A DNA stretch of 64,000 nt from Symbiodinium natans. Taxonomy: Eukaryota; Sar; Dinophyceae; Suessiales; Symbiodiniaceae. Shown in pieces: positions 63,947 through 64,000 of this stretch. Below the pieces are notes generated by a model. That model saw only the letters and a program-made list of their open reading frames with translations. It had not been told where the DNA came from and did not search any database. The position numbers and the translations under genes were made by a program. Position 1 is the stretch's first letter; each line of letters opens with the position of its first letter. The stretch lies in assembly GCA_905221605.1 (NCBI GenBank), contig CAJNDS010000147.1:896773-960772 (forward strand), written 5' to 3'.

Positions 63947-64000
63947 TATCGTGAGGTGCCCCGGACGGTCTTGGCTGGACTTTCTTCGGTCAGTTTAGGG

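Noticed and set aside
1-64000. CRISPR array
   Set aside because: The regular array-spacer appearance comes from 7-bp telomeric repeats with unequal unique spacers; there is no 25-40-bp palindromic repeat and no cas genes.
1-64000. Dinoflagellate spliced-leader gene, rRNA or tRNA genes
   Set aside because: Looked for characteristic motifs on both strands and saw none; a covariance-model scan would be decisive.

Overview
This 64-kb window looks like nuclear DNA of a eukaryote with a TTTAGGG telomere repeat. It is most likely an alveolate: a dinoflagellate best fits the RNA-binding-protein exons, the AG|G acceptors, one probable GC-AG intron and a Ty1/copia fragment. A chromerid or another protist is possible. 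No rRNA, tRNA or spliced-leader gene was found, and no bacterial-type genes or operons.

The dominant structure is a mosaic of interstitial telomeric-repeat arrays. More than 100 short blocks of CCCTAAA or TTTAGGG (about 20-250 bp) occur from base 1 to the end, in both orientations, separated by 60-300 bp of unique sequence. In this annotation '+' means TTTAGGG reads on the given strand and '-' means CCCTAAA does. The unique pieces are of two kinds. Many are short protein-like segments, some with clear splice signals, that read as exons. The rest are small inverted-repeat elements of 80-240 bp resembling MITEs, in at least eight families. The best-supported coding pieces are an RRM protein on the minus strand (30.7, 30.0 and 27.9 kb), a Mei2-like RRM on the minus strand (11.3 and 10.0 kb) and a copia gag-pre-integrase fragment (20.2 kb). 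Others with good splice signals or length lie at 18.6, 24.2, 29.4, 32.7, 39.2, 48.6, 50.0-50.6, 53.3, 58.1 and 63.8 kb. Most other exon calls rest on open frame and protein-like composition only, and open frames of 30-45 codons are common by chance, so their confidence is low.

One reading ties this together: the arrays sit in introns, or have become introns. Each repeat carries a GT and an AG (G|GTTTAG|GG), and several arrays are flanked by direct duplications of 15-30 bp, the clearest inside a coding segment at 20.5 kb. Arrays also interrupt the small inverted-repeat elements.

Layout: 0-40 kb, array mosaic with exon-like pieces and elements. 40.06-48.8 kb, an island without telomeric arrays, containing a 0.64-kb inverted-repeat structure, a 2.4-2.75-kb tandem segmental duplication carrying a 55-bp minisatellite, an 89-bp tandem array, a CCA-rich 78-bp array, a GAT-rich microsatellite and an AT-palindrome block of TTTAAATTA units separated by G/C runs. 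48.8-64 kb, array mosaic again with a higher density of exon-like pieces. Smaller array-free stretches occur at 26.65-27.38 and 31.85-32.97 kb.
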